Shown here: piece by piece, positions 54,234 through 62,668 of the stretch
Numbering within the stretch: the stretch's first letter is position 1
Layout: each line of letters opens with the position of its first letter
Assembly (NCBI GenBank): GCA_964624475.1
Contig: CAZUYC010000004.1
Location: 1 to 64,000, forward strand
Source of the DNA: CAZUYC01 sp964624475
GTDB lineage: Bacteria > Myxococcota_A > UBA9160 > SMWR01
Reading direction: 5' to 3'
DNA length: 64,000 nucleotides
Notes under the pieces: generated by a model
What the model saw: the letters and a program-made list of their open reading frames with translations, nothing else
What the model was told of the DNA's origin: nothing
Databases searched by the model: none
Program-made: the position numbers and the translations under genes

Positions 54234-55676
54234 TCAGGCCTGCGCCGCCCGGTGCGCGCGTCCGACACGGCTGTGGTGGATTCCGTAGAGGCCGTAGATC
54301 GCGAAGCCGATCACGAGCCAGACCACGAAGCGGATCCACGTCGCGAGCGGCAGGCTCGCCATCAGGTAGCCGCAGGCTCCGATCGACGCCATCGGAATCC
54401 ACGGGAGCTTCCCGCGCCGCAGGTCGAGGTCCGCCCACGGGCAGCGGAAGGGGCGGTGCTGGTCGGGGGCGATCCGGCGCAGCACGACGACGCCGATCGA
54501 GACGAGCACGAAGGCGAAGAGCGTCCCGATGCTCACGAGCTCGACGATGAGCCCGAGCGGGAAGAAGGCGGCGAGGAGAGCTACCGCGGCGCCGACCAGG
54601 ATGGTCGAGAGGTGGGGCGTGTGGAAGCGCGGGTGGACCCGGCTGAAGAGCGGCGGAAGCAGCCCGTCGCGCGACATCGCGAAGAAGATCCGCGACTGGC
54701 CGAGCAGCAGGACGAGCAGCACGCTCGTGAGCCCCACGATCGCTCCGACCGAGATCAGCCCCGCGGCGAAGTCGCGCCCGTGCTGGCGGAAGGCCGTCGC
54801 CAGCGGAGCCGTCTTGTCGATCTGGTCGAGCGGGACCATGCCCGTCACGACGGCGGCGACGATGAGGTAGAGCACCGTGCAGACGCCGAGGGAGCCCAGG
54901 ATCCCGATCGGCATGTCGCGCTCGGGCCGGCGCGACTCCTCGGCCGCAGTGGTGACCGCGTCGAAGCCGATGTAGGCGAAGAAGACGATCGCGCCGCCGG
55001 ACATGATCCCGCTCCAGCCGAAGGGCGCGAAGGGCTGCCAGTTGGCCGGCTGTACGTAGCCTGCGCCGGCTCCGATCACGAAGAAGATCACGAGGAGCTT
55101 GAGCGCCACGATCAGCGAGTTCGCCGTGGCGCTCTCGCGGATCCCGATCACGAGGACCCCCGTGACCGCGAGCAGGATCACGAGCGCCGGCAGGTTGATG
55201 AGGGCGCCCTCGGCCGTCCCGGGTGCGTGCGCGAGCGCGGTCGGGATCGGGAGCCCGATGCCCTCCAGCATCACGCGGAAGTAGCCCGACCAGCCGCTCG
55301 CCACGGCCGCGGAGGCGACGCCGTACTCGAGGATCAGGTCCCAGCCGATGACCCAGGCGACGAGCTCCCCGAGCGACGCGTAGGAGTAGGTGTAGGCGCT
55401 CCCGGAGATCGGGATCGTCGTCGCGAACTCCGCGTAGCAGAGCGCCGCGAGGGCGCTCGCGAGGCCCGCGACCGCGAACGAGAGCACCACGGCCGGCCCG
55501 GCGTGATCGACCGCGGCGACACCCGTGAGCACGAAGATGCCGGTTCCGATGATCGCGCCGATCCCGAGCATCACGAGGTCGAGCGGCCCGAGGACGCGGC
55601 GGAGCGTGCCCTCGGCGCCCTGCGCCTCGGCGATCAGGTGGGCGAGCGGCTTGCGCAGGAAGTAGCTGGGCGGCAT
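54234..55676 (-). CDS. APC family amino acid permease (CAT-like)
   Basis: 480-residue permease of the amino acid-polyamine-organocation superfamily, cationic amino acid transporter-like. LGPLDLVMLGIGAIIGTGIF carries the GxG(I/T)xxGTGIF substrate-binding unwound helix. FAYIGFDAVTTAAEESRRPE then RDMPIGI is the TM6 and following loop signature. About twelve to thirteen spans. ATG 55676 has GGAGGG about six bases upstream; an in-frame start at 55697 is less likely. Divergent from the antiporter gene at 55776. Confidence 0.92.
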   Translation of the reverse strand: MPPSYFLRKPLAHLIAEAQGAEGTLRRVLGPLDLVMLGIGAIIGTGIFVLTGVAAVDHAGPAVVLSFAVAGLASALAALCYAEFATTIPISGSAYTYSYASLGELVAWVIGWDLILEYGVASAAVASGWSGYFRVMLEGIGLPIPTALAHAPGTAEGALINLPALVILLAVTGVLVIGIRESATANSLIVALKLLVIFFVIGAGAGYVQPANWQPFAPFGWSGIMSGGAIVFFAYIGFDAVTTAAEESRRPERDMPIGILGSLGVCTVLYLIVAAVVTGMVPLDQIDKTAPLATAFRQHGRDFAAGLISVGAIVGLTSVLLVLLLGQSRIFFAMSRDGLLPPLFSRVHPRFHTPHLSTILVGAAVALLAAFFPLGLIVELVSIGTLFAFVLVSIGVVVLRRIAPDQHRPFRCPWADLDLRRGKLPWIPMASIGACGYLMASLPLATWIRFVVWLVIGFAIYGLYGIHHSRVGRAHRAAQA

Positions 55677-55775
55677 GCGGACCCTCCGTGGCGACATCGA
55701 TCTGCCCGGGGGGTCGAGGCGCCGGCGAGCCTAGCAGAGCCGCTATCTTGCCGCCCCTGGAGGAGCGCCCAGCGC

Positions 55776-57128
55776 GTGCACGACGCCGTCCCCCCCGCCT
55801 GGAGCGTGCTGCCCTTCGCGGCCTACCTGCTGGCGATCGCGCTCGTCCCCCTCTTCGCGGGGCGCTTCTGGGAGAGCCAGCGCAACAAGCTCGGCGTGGC
55901 CGCCCTCGCGAGCCTCCCGGTGCTCGTGTACCTGCTCGGAGTGGAGACGCAGCACGGGGCCCACTGGCTCCTCCACAGCGCAGAGGAGTACGTCGCCTTC
56001 ATCGCGCTGCTCGGGGCGCTCTTCGTGATCAGCGGCGGCATCCACCTGCGCGGCTCGCTCGCCGGGACCCCGATCGTGAACACGGGCGTCCTCGCGCTCG
56101 GCGCGGTCCTCGCGAGCTTCATCGGCACCACCGGAGCCTCGATGCTCCTGATCCGGCCGCTGCTGCGGGCCAACGCGGCGCGGGAGCGCAAGGTCCACAT
56201 CGTCGTCTTCTTCATCTTCATCGTCTCGAACGGCGGAGGCATGCTGACGCCGCTCGGCGACCCTCCGCTCTTCCTGGGCTTCCTGCGCGGCGTCCCCTTC
56301 CTCTGGACCTTCCGCCTCTTCGGGCCCTGGCTGCTCGTGAACGCGGCGCTGCTCGCGATCTTCAACGTGCTCGACCAGATCGTGCTCGACCGCGAGGAGC
56401 GCGAGCGCCCCGGGTCCCAGCTCGAGGAGGTGCAGCGGGTGCCCGAGCCGCTGCGGATCGAGGGGGGGCAGAACCTGCTGTGGCTCGCCGGGCTGCTCGC
56501 GCTGATCTTCGCGATCGGCTCCTTCGGCAGGAGCCACCCGGGCCCGAACGAGCACCTGCTCCGCGGGCTCCAGGTCGCCGGGATGCTGATCCTCGCGGCG
56601 CTCTCGCTGGCGACGACGCCGCGCGCGACCCGGGTGGCGAACGGCTTCGCCTGGGAGCCGATCGTCGAGGTGGCGGTGGTCTTCGCCGGGATCTTCGTCA
56701 CGATGATTCCCGCGCTGCGTCTGCTCGAGTCGCGCGGCGGCGAGCTCGGCGTCGACTCCGCCGGGGAGTTCTTCTGGGCCGCGGGGATCCTCTCGAGCTT
56801 CCTCGACAATGCCCCCACCTACCTCGCCTTCACGGCGCTCGCGGTGGGGGTGGTGAACGACGCGAACCCCGGCGCGGGGCTGCGCGCGGACGCTCTCGGC
56901 GGGCTCCTCGCCTACCCCGAGGGCGCGCTCTACCTGACCGCGATCTCCTGCGGCGCGGTCTTCATGGGCGCCAACAGCTACATCGGGAACGGTCCGAACT
57001 TCATGGTGAAGTCGATCGCGGAGTCCGCCGGCGTGCGCATGCCGGGCTTCCTCGGCTACATGGCCTGGTCGTGCGCAGTCCTGGTCCCGCTCTTCGTCGC
57101 CGTGACCTTCGTCTTCTTCCGCGGCTGA
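55776..57128 (+). CDS. Sodium:proton antiporter, NhaD/ion-transporter superfamily
   Basis: 450-residue member of the ion transporter (IT) superfamily. The conserved pieces are FIGTTGASMLLIRPLLRANA, IFIVSNGGGMLTPLGDPPLF, SSFLDNAPTYLAFTALAVGV and GAVFMGANSYIGNGPNFMVK. SSFLDN(V/A)PT is the characteristic NhaD-type motif. It likely exchanges Na+ or Li+ for H+ across the inner membrane. GTG 55776 follows an AGGAGG-like site by about ten bases. It precedes the Rieske gene by 81 bp. Confidence 0.87.
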   Translation: MHDAVPPAWSVLPFAAYLLAIALVPLFAGRFWESQRNKLGVAALASLPVLVYLLGVETQHGAHWLLHSAEEYVAFIALLGALFVISGGIHLRGSLAGTPIVNTGVLALGAVLASFIGTTGASMLLIRPLLRANAARERKVHIVVFFIFIVSNGGGMLTPLGDPPLFLGFLRGVPFLWTFRLFGPWLLVNAALLAIFNVLDQIVLDREERERPGSQLEEVQRVPEPLRIEGGQNLLWLAGLLALIFAIGSFGRSHPGPNEHLLRGLQVAGMLILAALSLATTPRATRVANGFAWEPIVEVAVVFAGIFVTMIPALRLLESRGGELGVDSAGEFFWAAGILSSFLDNAPTYLAFTALAVGVVNDANPGAGLRADALGGLLAYPEGALYLTAISCGAVFMGANSYIGNGPNFMVKSIAESAGVRMPGFLGYMAWSCAVLVPLFVAVTFVFFRG

Positions 57129-57178
57129 CCGGGGCCGAGCTTGCCGCGCGAAGGCGCGATCCGATAGGCTGGACCGGT

Positions 57179-57196
57179 CGCCCGGGAGCCCGGGCG
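57179..57196 (+). promoter_or_regulatory. Perfect palindrome in the leader of the Rieske gene
   Basis: CGCCCGGG (57179-57186), AG, CCCGGGCG (57189-57196): an 8-bp perfect stem ending just before the GGAAGG ribosome-binding region and 13 bases from ATG 57210. It could be an operator, a leader hairpin masking the ribosome site, or the terminator of the upstream antiporter gene. Confidence 0.35.
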
Positions 57197-57209
57197 GAAG
57201 GATGGAAGC

Positions 57210-58169
57210 ATGGCCCGACGCGAGACCGAGGACGCAGCACTTCCGATCCCGAACGGCTGGTTCGCCGTCGCGTGGAGCCACGCGCTGCGCGAAGGAGACG
57301 TGCGGCCGATCCACTATTTCGGCGAGGACATGGTGCTCTTCCGCACCCGCTCCGGTCACGCGCGGGTCCTCGACGCCTTCTGCGCGCACCTCGGCGCCCA
57401 CCTCGGGCACGGCGGGCGTGTCCTGGGGGAGACCCTCCGCTGCCCCTTCCACGGCTGGCAATACGACGGCACGAGCGGGGAGTGCGTGCACATCCCGTAC
57501 TGCGAGCGCGTCCCCTCGCTCGCGCGCGTGCGCTCCTGGGACGTGCAGGAGAAGAACGGGATGATCTTCGCCTGGTACCACGCCGAGGGGAAGCCGCCCG
57601 AGTGGGACTTCCCGGCGCTCCCGGAGATCGGCGACCCGGAGTGGTCCGAGCCGCGCACCTTCGAGCTCGAGATCCCGGCGCACGTGCAGGACACCCACGA
57701 GAACAACAACGACCCGGTCCACTTCCAGTTCGTGCACGGCATGCTCGAGACTCCGCCCTCGGAGATCCGCTTCTCGGAGGATGGGCGCCACTACCAGATC
57801 GTGAGCCACAGCGAGCGCCAGACGCCCTTCGGCACCTTCCAGACCTCGCTCGTGCGCGACTCCTGGGGCCTCGGCCTCTCCTCGGTGCGCAGCCTCGGGG
57901 TCGCGGATGCGGGCCTTCTCATGTACTCCTCGACCACGCCGATCGAGGAGCGCCGCGTCCACTCGCGCTGGCTGCTCACCGCGACCCGCAACTGGGTCGA
58001 TCTCGCCGGCGAGGAGTTCATGCAGGCGCTCACCACCGGCGTGCAGCAGGACTTCCCGATCTGGTCGCACAAGGTGCACCGCGCGCGCCCGGTACTCTGC
58101 GAAGCGGACGTCTACCTCGCCGACTTCCGCCGCTGGGCGCGCCAATTCTACTCGCAGCCGGCGACCTGA
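57210..58169 (+). CDS. Rieske [2Fe-2S] oxygenase, KshA/Neverland-like
   Basis: 319-residue oxygenase component. The Rieske centre C58-x-H60-x17-C78-x2-H81 (CAHLGAHLGH...CPFHGWQY) and the mononuclear iron site N165-x2-D168-x2-H171-x4-H176 (ENNNDPVHFQFVHG) are both intact. The segment CVHIPYCERVPSLARVRSWD and IFAWYHAEGKPPEWDFPAL resemble steroid Rieske oxygenases (3-ketosteroid 9-alpha-hydroxylase, DAF-36/Neverland 7-desaturase) rather than aromatic-ring dioxygenases, and there is no beta subunit. A reductase partner is not adjacent. A sterol or other polycyclic substrate is likely but unproven. Confidence 0.86.
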   Translation: MARRETEDAALPIPNGWFAVAWSHALREGDVRPIHYFGEDMVLFRTRSGHARVLDAFCAHLGAHLGHGGRVLGETLRCPFHGWQYDGTSGECVHIPYCERVPSLARVRSWDVQEKNGMIFAWYHAEGKPPEWDFPALPEIGDPEWSEPRTFELEIPAHVQDTHENNNDPVHFQFVHGMLETPPSEIRFSEDGRHYQIVSHSERQTPFGTFQTSLVRDSWGLGLSSVRSLGVADAGLLMYSSTTPIEERRVHSRWLLTATRNWVDLAGEEFMQALTTGVQQDFPIWSHKVHRARPVLCEADVYLADFRRWARQFYSQPAT

Positions 58170-58253
58170 GTGGGAGGCGGGGTTCGAGCGGCAGCTCCTC
58201 GGCGAGCTCTTGGCGGTCGTGGGCGTGCCACGAGCTGAGGTAGGGTTGCGACC

Positions 58254-59570
58254 GTGGGGCTCGCGTTCCGCGCCGCTCGCCTGCCTCGGGACGACGATCG
58301 CTGCGGCTGGTGGCAGCTGATCCCGGCGCCGGACCCCGCGCGGCGCCTCGAGGGCGAGGCGCTCGCGGATTTCGCCGTCGTCGGGGCCGGCCTCTCCGGC
58401 CTCGCCGCCGCGCGGCGGCTCGCGGAGCTCCGACCGGACGCGCGAGTCGTCGTGCTCGAGGCGCAGCGAGCGGGCTTCGGCGCCTCGGGGCGGAACTCGG
58501 GCTTCGTGGGGGACCTCGCCCACCGCGACCCCGCTGCGTCGCAAGAGGAGGTCCTGCGGGCGAAGCGGCTCTGCCGCTTCGGAATGCAGCAGCTCGGCGC
58601 GCTCGTGCGCGAGCACGGAATCGAGTGCGAGTGGAGCGAGCGCGGGCGGATCCACGCTGCCGTCGAGTCGCACAGCCTCCGAAGCCTCGAGGCGTTGATC
58701 TCGGTGCTCGAGGCGAGCCACGAGCCGCACGCGGTCCTCGAGCGCGAGGCCCTCGAGCGCGCGATCGGGACGCGCCACTACGCGCGCGGCGTGCACGTTG
58801 CGTCGACCATCCTGCTCCAGCCCGCGGCGCTGGTTCGGGGCCTCGCGAAGGCCCTCCCCGCGAACGTGGATCTCTTCGAGGAGTCGCCGGTCGTCGAGAT
58901 GCGAGGTGGGGTCGGCTGGGAGCTGCGCACCCGATCGGGATCGCTGCTCGCTCCGGTCGTGATCGCGGCGCTGAACGGCCTCGCGCCCTCGCTCGGGCTC
59001 CTCGGCCACCGCATCTTTCCGCTCCACACCTTCGCGAGCCTCACGCGCGAGCTCCGGCCGGAGGAGCGCGCCGCGTTGGGCGGGTCGGCCGAATGGGGCC
59101 TCGTCTCGGAGGACCGGATGGGAACGACGCTCCGCTCGACGCAGAGCGCGCGCCTCCTCGTTCGGAACCATCAGGTCTACGCGCCGTCGCTTCGCGTCGG
59201 CGCGAGCGAGTTCGAAAGAGCGCGCGTCTTCCACCGAAGATCGATCGCACGGCGCTGGCCGTCGCTCTCGGACGTCGAGATCGAGCACACCTGGACCGGC
59301 GTGCTCGGGGTGACGATGAACCAGGGATGCTTCTTCGGGCGCGTCGCGGACGGCCTCTTCGCGTGGGCCGGCTGCAACGGGACCGGCGTCGCGCTGGGCA
59401 CGGCGCTCGGAACGCTCCTCGCCGACCACGCGCTCGGCGAGCGCCCGGAGCTGCTTCGCGACGCGTTCTCCCTGCGCAAGCCGGCGTGGCTGCCCCACGC
59501 ACCGCTGCTCGGGATCGGCGTACGGGCGACGCTCCGGCTGCTCGGCAGCAGGGCCGGGCAAGAGCGCTAG
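58254..59570 (+). CDS. FAD-dependent oxidoreductase (DAO family)
   Basis: 438-residue amine/amino-acid oxidase-like flavoprotein. VVGAGLSGLAAARRLAEL (from residue 42) is the dinucleotide-binding loop, with VVVLEAQRAGFGASGRNSGF immediately after, as in PuuB/glycine-oxidase-type enzymes. The C-terminal TGVLGVTMNQGCFFGRVADG, then LFAWAGCNGTGVALGTALGT, is the flavin-closing segment. GTG start. An N-terminal 40 residues (RCGWWQLIPAPDPARRLEGE) precede the domain, also as in PuuB-like proteins. 84 bp after the Rieske gene on the same strand; the two may be co-transcribed. Substrate probably a secondary amine or amino acid. Confidence 0.87.
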   Translation: MGLAFRAARLPRDDDRCGWWQLIPAPDPARRLEGEALADFAVVGAGLSGLAAARRLAELRPDARVVVLEAQRAGFGASGRNSGFVGDLAHRDPAASQEEVLRAKRLCRFGMQQLGALVREHGIECEWSERGRIHAAVESHSLRSLEALISVLEASHEPHAVLEREALERAIGTRHYARGVHVASTILLQPAALVRGLAKALPANVDLFEESPVVEMRGGVGWELRTRSGSLLAPVVIAALNGLAPSLGLLGHRIFPLHTFASLTRELRPEERAALGGSAEWGLVSEDRMGTTLRSTQSARLLVRNHQVYAPSLRVGASEFERARVFHRRSIARRWPSLSDVEIEHTWTGVLGVTMNQGCFFGRVADGLFAWAGCNGTGVALGTALGTLLADHALGERPELLRDAFSLRKPAWLPHAPLLGIGVRATLRLLGSRAGQER

Positions 59571-59634
59571 CTCCGCGCTCGAGATCCGGTGCGAGCGGAG
59601 GCGGTCCCCCGTCGGGCTTGCTTGCGGGTGAAGC

Positions 59635-60834
59635 TCACCGGAGCAGCTCGCCGAGCGCCTGTGCGAGGCGCTCGTAGTCGGCGCGCTCGTTGTAGAGCGC
59701 GGCCGACACGCGGAGGAGACGGCCCGGGTGCGCGGGGCAGCTCACCACCGGCGCCTGGATGCCCCGGGCGCGGAGCTCGTCGTGGAGCGGATCCCTGGCG
59801 AGCGCGGAGGTCGCGACGATCGGGGGGAAGCGAGTCGTGTCCGGCACGGGGAGCGCCGCGAGGCTTCCGAGCATCGCATCGGGGCAGGGGAGAGGCGTCC
59901 CGAGCGCGCGGGCCACGATCCGCCGCGCCTCGAGGGCGAGCCCGCGGTTGCGCTCGCGGATCTCGGGCCAGCCGCCCGGCACGAGCGTGGCGAGGAAGCG
60001 CAGCGCGTCGGGGACGCAGAGGGCGGGCGTCGGGTCGTCGGTGCCCGTCCAGTCGAACTCGGCGCGGAAGCGCGGGTTGCCCGGCGGCACCGGGGCGTTC
60101 GCGCCGTGGCTGATCACGGCCGGGCGGACGCCCGCCTGGCGGTCGCGGCGGACGAAGAGGAAGCCGGCGCCCTTGGGCGCGCACAGCCACTTGTGGCAGT
60201 TGCCCGCGTAATACGCGGCCCCGAGCGCGCGCAGGTCGAGGTCGAGCATGCCGGGTGCGTGCGCTCCGTCGACCAGGAGCTCGACGCGGCGCTCGCCGAG
60301 CTCCCGGGCGAGGCGCTCGATCGGGAAGACGAGGCCGGTCGGGCTCGTCACGTGGTCGAGGACCGCGAGCCGCGTCCGCGGCCCGACGCGCTCGAGCACG
60401 GCCTCGACGACGCGCTCGGGCCCGGCCCCCTCGCCCAGCGGGAAGGGGATGCGCGCCACGACGACGCGCGCGCCGCGCTCCCGGGCGGCGTGCTCGGCGG
60501 TGTTCCGGGTGGCGTTGTACTCGTGGTCGCAGACGAGGATCTCGTCGCCCGGCGCGAGCGGGAAGGAGCGGAGCACGGCGTTCAGGGCGGAGCTGGCGTT
60601 CGGCACGAAGGCGAGGTCGTCCGGGTCGGCGCCGATGAAGGCGCCGAGGGCCTCGCGCGCCGCCTGCAGCAGCGCCGGCGCCTCGCGGGTGAAGAAGCGC
60701 ACCGGCTCGCGCTCCATCTGCTCGCGCAGCCGGGCCTGTGCCTCGAGCACGGGGCGCGGGCACGCGCCGAAGGAGCCGTGGTTCAGGAAGACGACGCCGT
60801 CCTCGAGGAGCCAATGCCGGCGCAGGTGGTTCAC
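59635..60834 (-). CDS. Class V aminotransferase, isopenicillin N epimerase-like
   Basis: 399-residue PLP enzyme. The start VNHLRRHWLLEDGVVFLNHG and SFGACPRPVLEAQ are the hallmark of isopenicillin-N epimerase-like class V proteins. The PLP Asp is D189 (VDGAHAPGMLDLDL) and the PLP-lysine K215 lies in YYAGNCHKWLCAPKGAGFLF. The reaction of most bacterial homologues is unknown: epimerase, desulfurase or lyase activities occur in the fold. GTG 60834 is the family start; open frame upstream is not conserved. Divergent from the alpha-glucosidase gene (59-bp gap). Confidence 0.88.
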   Translation of the reverse strand: MNHLRRHWLLEDGVVFLNHGSFGACPRPVLEAQARLREQMEREPVRFFTREAPALLQAAREALGAFIGADPDDLAFVPNASSALNAVLRSFPLAPGDEILVCDHEYNATRNTAEHAARERGARVVVARIPFPLGEGAGPERVVEAVLERVGPRTRLAVLDHVTSPTGLVFPIERLARELGERRVELLVDGAHAPGMLDLDLRALGAAYYAGNCHKWLCAPKGAGFLFVRRDRQAGVRPAVISHGANAPVPPGNPRFRAEFDWTGTDDPTPALCVPDALRFLATLVPGGWPEIRERNRGLALEARRIVARALGTPLPCPDAMLGSLAALPVPDTTRFPPIVATSALARDPLHDELRARGIQAPVVSCPAHPGRLLRVSAALYNERADYERLAQALGELLR

Positions 60835-60893
60835 GGGGCGTGGCGCACACGATATCGTCCTCGCGCGCCGTCCGGGAGTGCGGGAGACGAACG

Positions 60894-62444
60894 ATGGAGA
60901 GCCAGGGAGGGGCCGAGCCGTGGTGGAAGCCGGCGGTCCTCTACCAGATCTACCCGCGCAGCTTCGCCGACGCGAACGGCGATGGCGTGGGCGACCTCGC
61001 AGGGATCCGCCGCCGGCTCGATCACCTCGTCTGGCTCGGGGTCGATTCACTCTGGATCTCGCCCTTCTACCCCTCGCCGATGAAGGACTTCGGCTACGAC
61101 GTCCGCGACCATTGCGGCGTCGACCCGGTCTTCGGATCGCTCGCGGACTTCGATCGCCTCTTGTCTGCCGCACACGCGCGCGGGCTCCGCGTCCTCGTCG
61201 ACTGGGTGCCCAACCACACGAGCGACCTGCATCCCTGGTTCGTCGAGGCGCGCGCGTCGCGGGCTTCGCGCCGGCGCGACTGGTACCTCTGGCGCGACGG
61301 AGCGGAGGGCCGCCCGCCCAACAACTGGCGCGCGGCTTTCGGCGGTCCGGCCTGGACCTTCGACGCGGCGAGCCGCCAGTGGTACCTGCACCTCTTCCTG
61401 CCCGAGCAGCCCGATCTCGACTGGGCGAACCCGGAGGTCGTGGCCGCGATGCACGAGACGCTGCGCTTCTGGCTCGCGCGCGGCGTGGACGGGTTCCGCA
61501 TCGACGTCGTGAACTGCCTCGGCAAGGACCCGGAGCTGCCGGACCTCCCGGCGGAGCGGGTGCTCCTCCCCGCCTGCGCGCAGATCGACGATCCCCGCAC
61601 GCACGAGCTGATCCGCGGCATCCGCCGCGTGCTGGCGGAGTTCCCCGGCGAGCGGCTCTTGCTGGGCGAGGTCGCGCTCCCGTGGACGGAGCGCGTGGCG
61701 CGCTACTACGGCGAGGGCGACGGACTCCAGCTCGCGTTCAACTTCCCGCCGCTCTACGCGCCGTGGCAGGCGGGCGCCTGGCGCGAGCGCATCGCCGATG
61801 CCGTGGCGCAGCACGACCCGCGCGGCGCCTGGCCGACCTGGGTGCTCTCGAACCACGACAACGCGCGCCACCGCACGCGCTACGGGAGCGAGGCGCGCGC
61901 GCGGGCCGCGGCGCTGCTGCTGCTCACGCTGCGCGGGACGCCCTGTCTCTACGCCGGCGAGGAGCTCGGCCTCGAGGACGCGCAGGTCCCGGCCGCGCTC
62001 CGCAGGGATCCCGGCGGGCGCGACGGCTGCCGCGCGCCGATCCCGTGGGAAGCGGCGCCGCCCCACGGCTGGGCCGGCGCCGAGGCGTGGCTCCCGTGGC
62101 CGCCCGAGCCGGCCGCACGAAGCGCCGAGGCGCTGCGCGCCGACCCGGGCTCGATCCTCCAGCTCTACCGGCGCCTGCTCCGGGCACGCCGCGCTTCGCC
62201 GGCGCTCGCGCTCGGGGACTTCGAGCTCCTCCCGGCGCCCGACGGGGTGCTCGTCTACCGCCGTCGGCGCGGCAGCGACGCGCGCACGGTCTGCGTGAAC
62301 TTCGCCGATCAGGCGCGCGATCTGGCGCTGCCCGACGAGCTCCTCGTCGAGGTGGCGAGCGACGGGGTGGGCGAAGGCGGACCCTTCGCCGGGCGCCTCG
62401 CGCCCGCGCAGGCCGTGATCCTGACGTTCGCGTCGGCTTCCTAG
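60894..62444 (+). CDS. GH13 alpha-glucosidase/oligo-1,6-glucosidase-like
   Basis: 516-residue glycoside hydrolase of family 13. The N-terminal VLYQIYPRSFADANGDGVGD with DLAGI is the calcium-loop signature of the oligo-1,6-glucosidase/trehalose-hydrolase group. Catalytic residues: nucleophile D204 (GFRIDVVN), acid/base E259 (LLLGEVAL) and transition-state D322 (LSNHDNAR). WVPNHTSDLHPWF is region I. The C-terminal beta domain ends FASAS. No signal peptide, so it acts in the cytoplasm. GGGAGA is six bases before ATG 60894. Followed by the repeat cluster at 62448. Confidence 0.92.
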   Translation: MESQGGAEPWWKPAVLYQIYPRSFADANGDGVGDLAGIRRRLDHLVWLGVDSLWISPFYPSPMKDFGYDVRDHCGVDPVFGSLADFDRLLSAAHARGLRVLVDWVPNHTSDLHPWFVEARASRASRRRDWYLWRDGAEGRPPNNWRAAFGGPAWTFDAASRQWYLHLFLPEQPDLDWANPEVVAAMHETLRFWLARGVDGFRIDVVNCLGKDPELPDLPAERVLLPACAQIDDPRTHELIRGIRRVLAEFPGERLLLGEVALPWTERVARYYGEGDGLQLAFNFPPLYAPWQAGAWRERIADAVAQHDPRGAWPTWVLSNHDNARHRTRYGSEARARAAALLLLTLRGTPCLYAGEELGLEDAQVPAALRRDPGGRDGCRAPIPWEAAPPHGWAGAEAWLPWPPEPAARSAEALRADPGSILQLYRRLLRARRASPALALGDFELLPAPDGVLVYRRRRGSDARTVCVNFADQARDLALPDELLVEVASDGVGEGGPFAGRLAPAQAVILTFASAS

Positions 62445-62447
62445 TCC

Positions 62448-62575
62448 GATGAACTCCGCTCGCCTTCGGCTCGCTGCGCTGAGGCCTCCGGCCTCCTTGC
62501 AGCGATGAACTCCGCTCGCCTTCGGCTCGCTGCGCTGAGGCCTCCGGCCTCCTTGCAGCGATGAGCTCCGCTCGC
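62448..62575. repeat. 56-bp tandem repeat, two full copies and a partial third
   Basis: Copies 62448-62503 and 62504-62559 are identical; a third starts at 62560 and breaks off after 16 bases with one mismatch. Each unit carries the dispersed core in reverse orientation (CTCCGCTCGCCTTCGGCTCG) and a small hairpin (GAGGCC-TCC-GGCCTC). It is not a CRISPR: copies abut without spacers. Located between the alpha-glucosidase and mltF-like stops. Confidence 0.8.
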
Positions 62576-62668
62576 AGGCCCCGCAGGGGCCTGCCTTCGC
62601 TCGCCTTCGGCTCGCTGCGCGCTCCGCTTGCGCTGGCTGCGAGTCGGCCGACTCTCGAGTCGGCCTCC
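62575..62668. repeat. Compound repeat with hairpin, core copy and shared palindrome
   Basis: Contains an 8-bp stem CAGGCCCC/GGGGCCTG (62575-62593, loop GCA), another reverse core copy (from about 62602), a 14-bp palindrome GAGTCGGCCGACTC (62641-62654) and the 23-base stretch 62646-62668 identical to 36310-36332. The palindrome runs into the stop codon of the transglycosylase gene and might also end that transcript. Confidence 0.6.

Noticed and set aside
55743..59561. 1272-codon open frame on the minus strand across three plus-strand genes
   Set aside because: GC-driven shadow of the antiporter, Rieske and FAD oxidase genes; no recognisable motifs.
62448..62575. CRISPR array
   Set aside because: Units are contiguous 56-bp tandem copies without spacers, and no cas genes are present.
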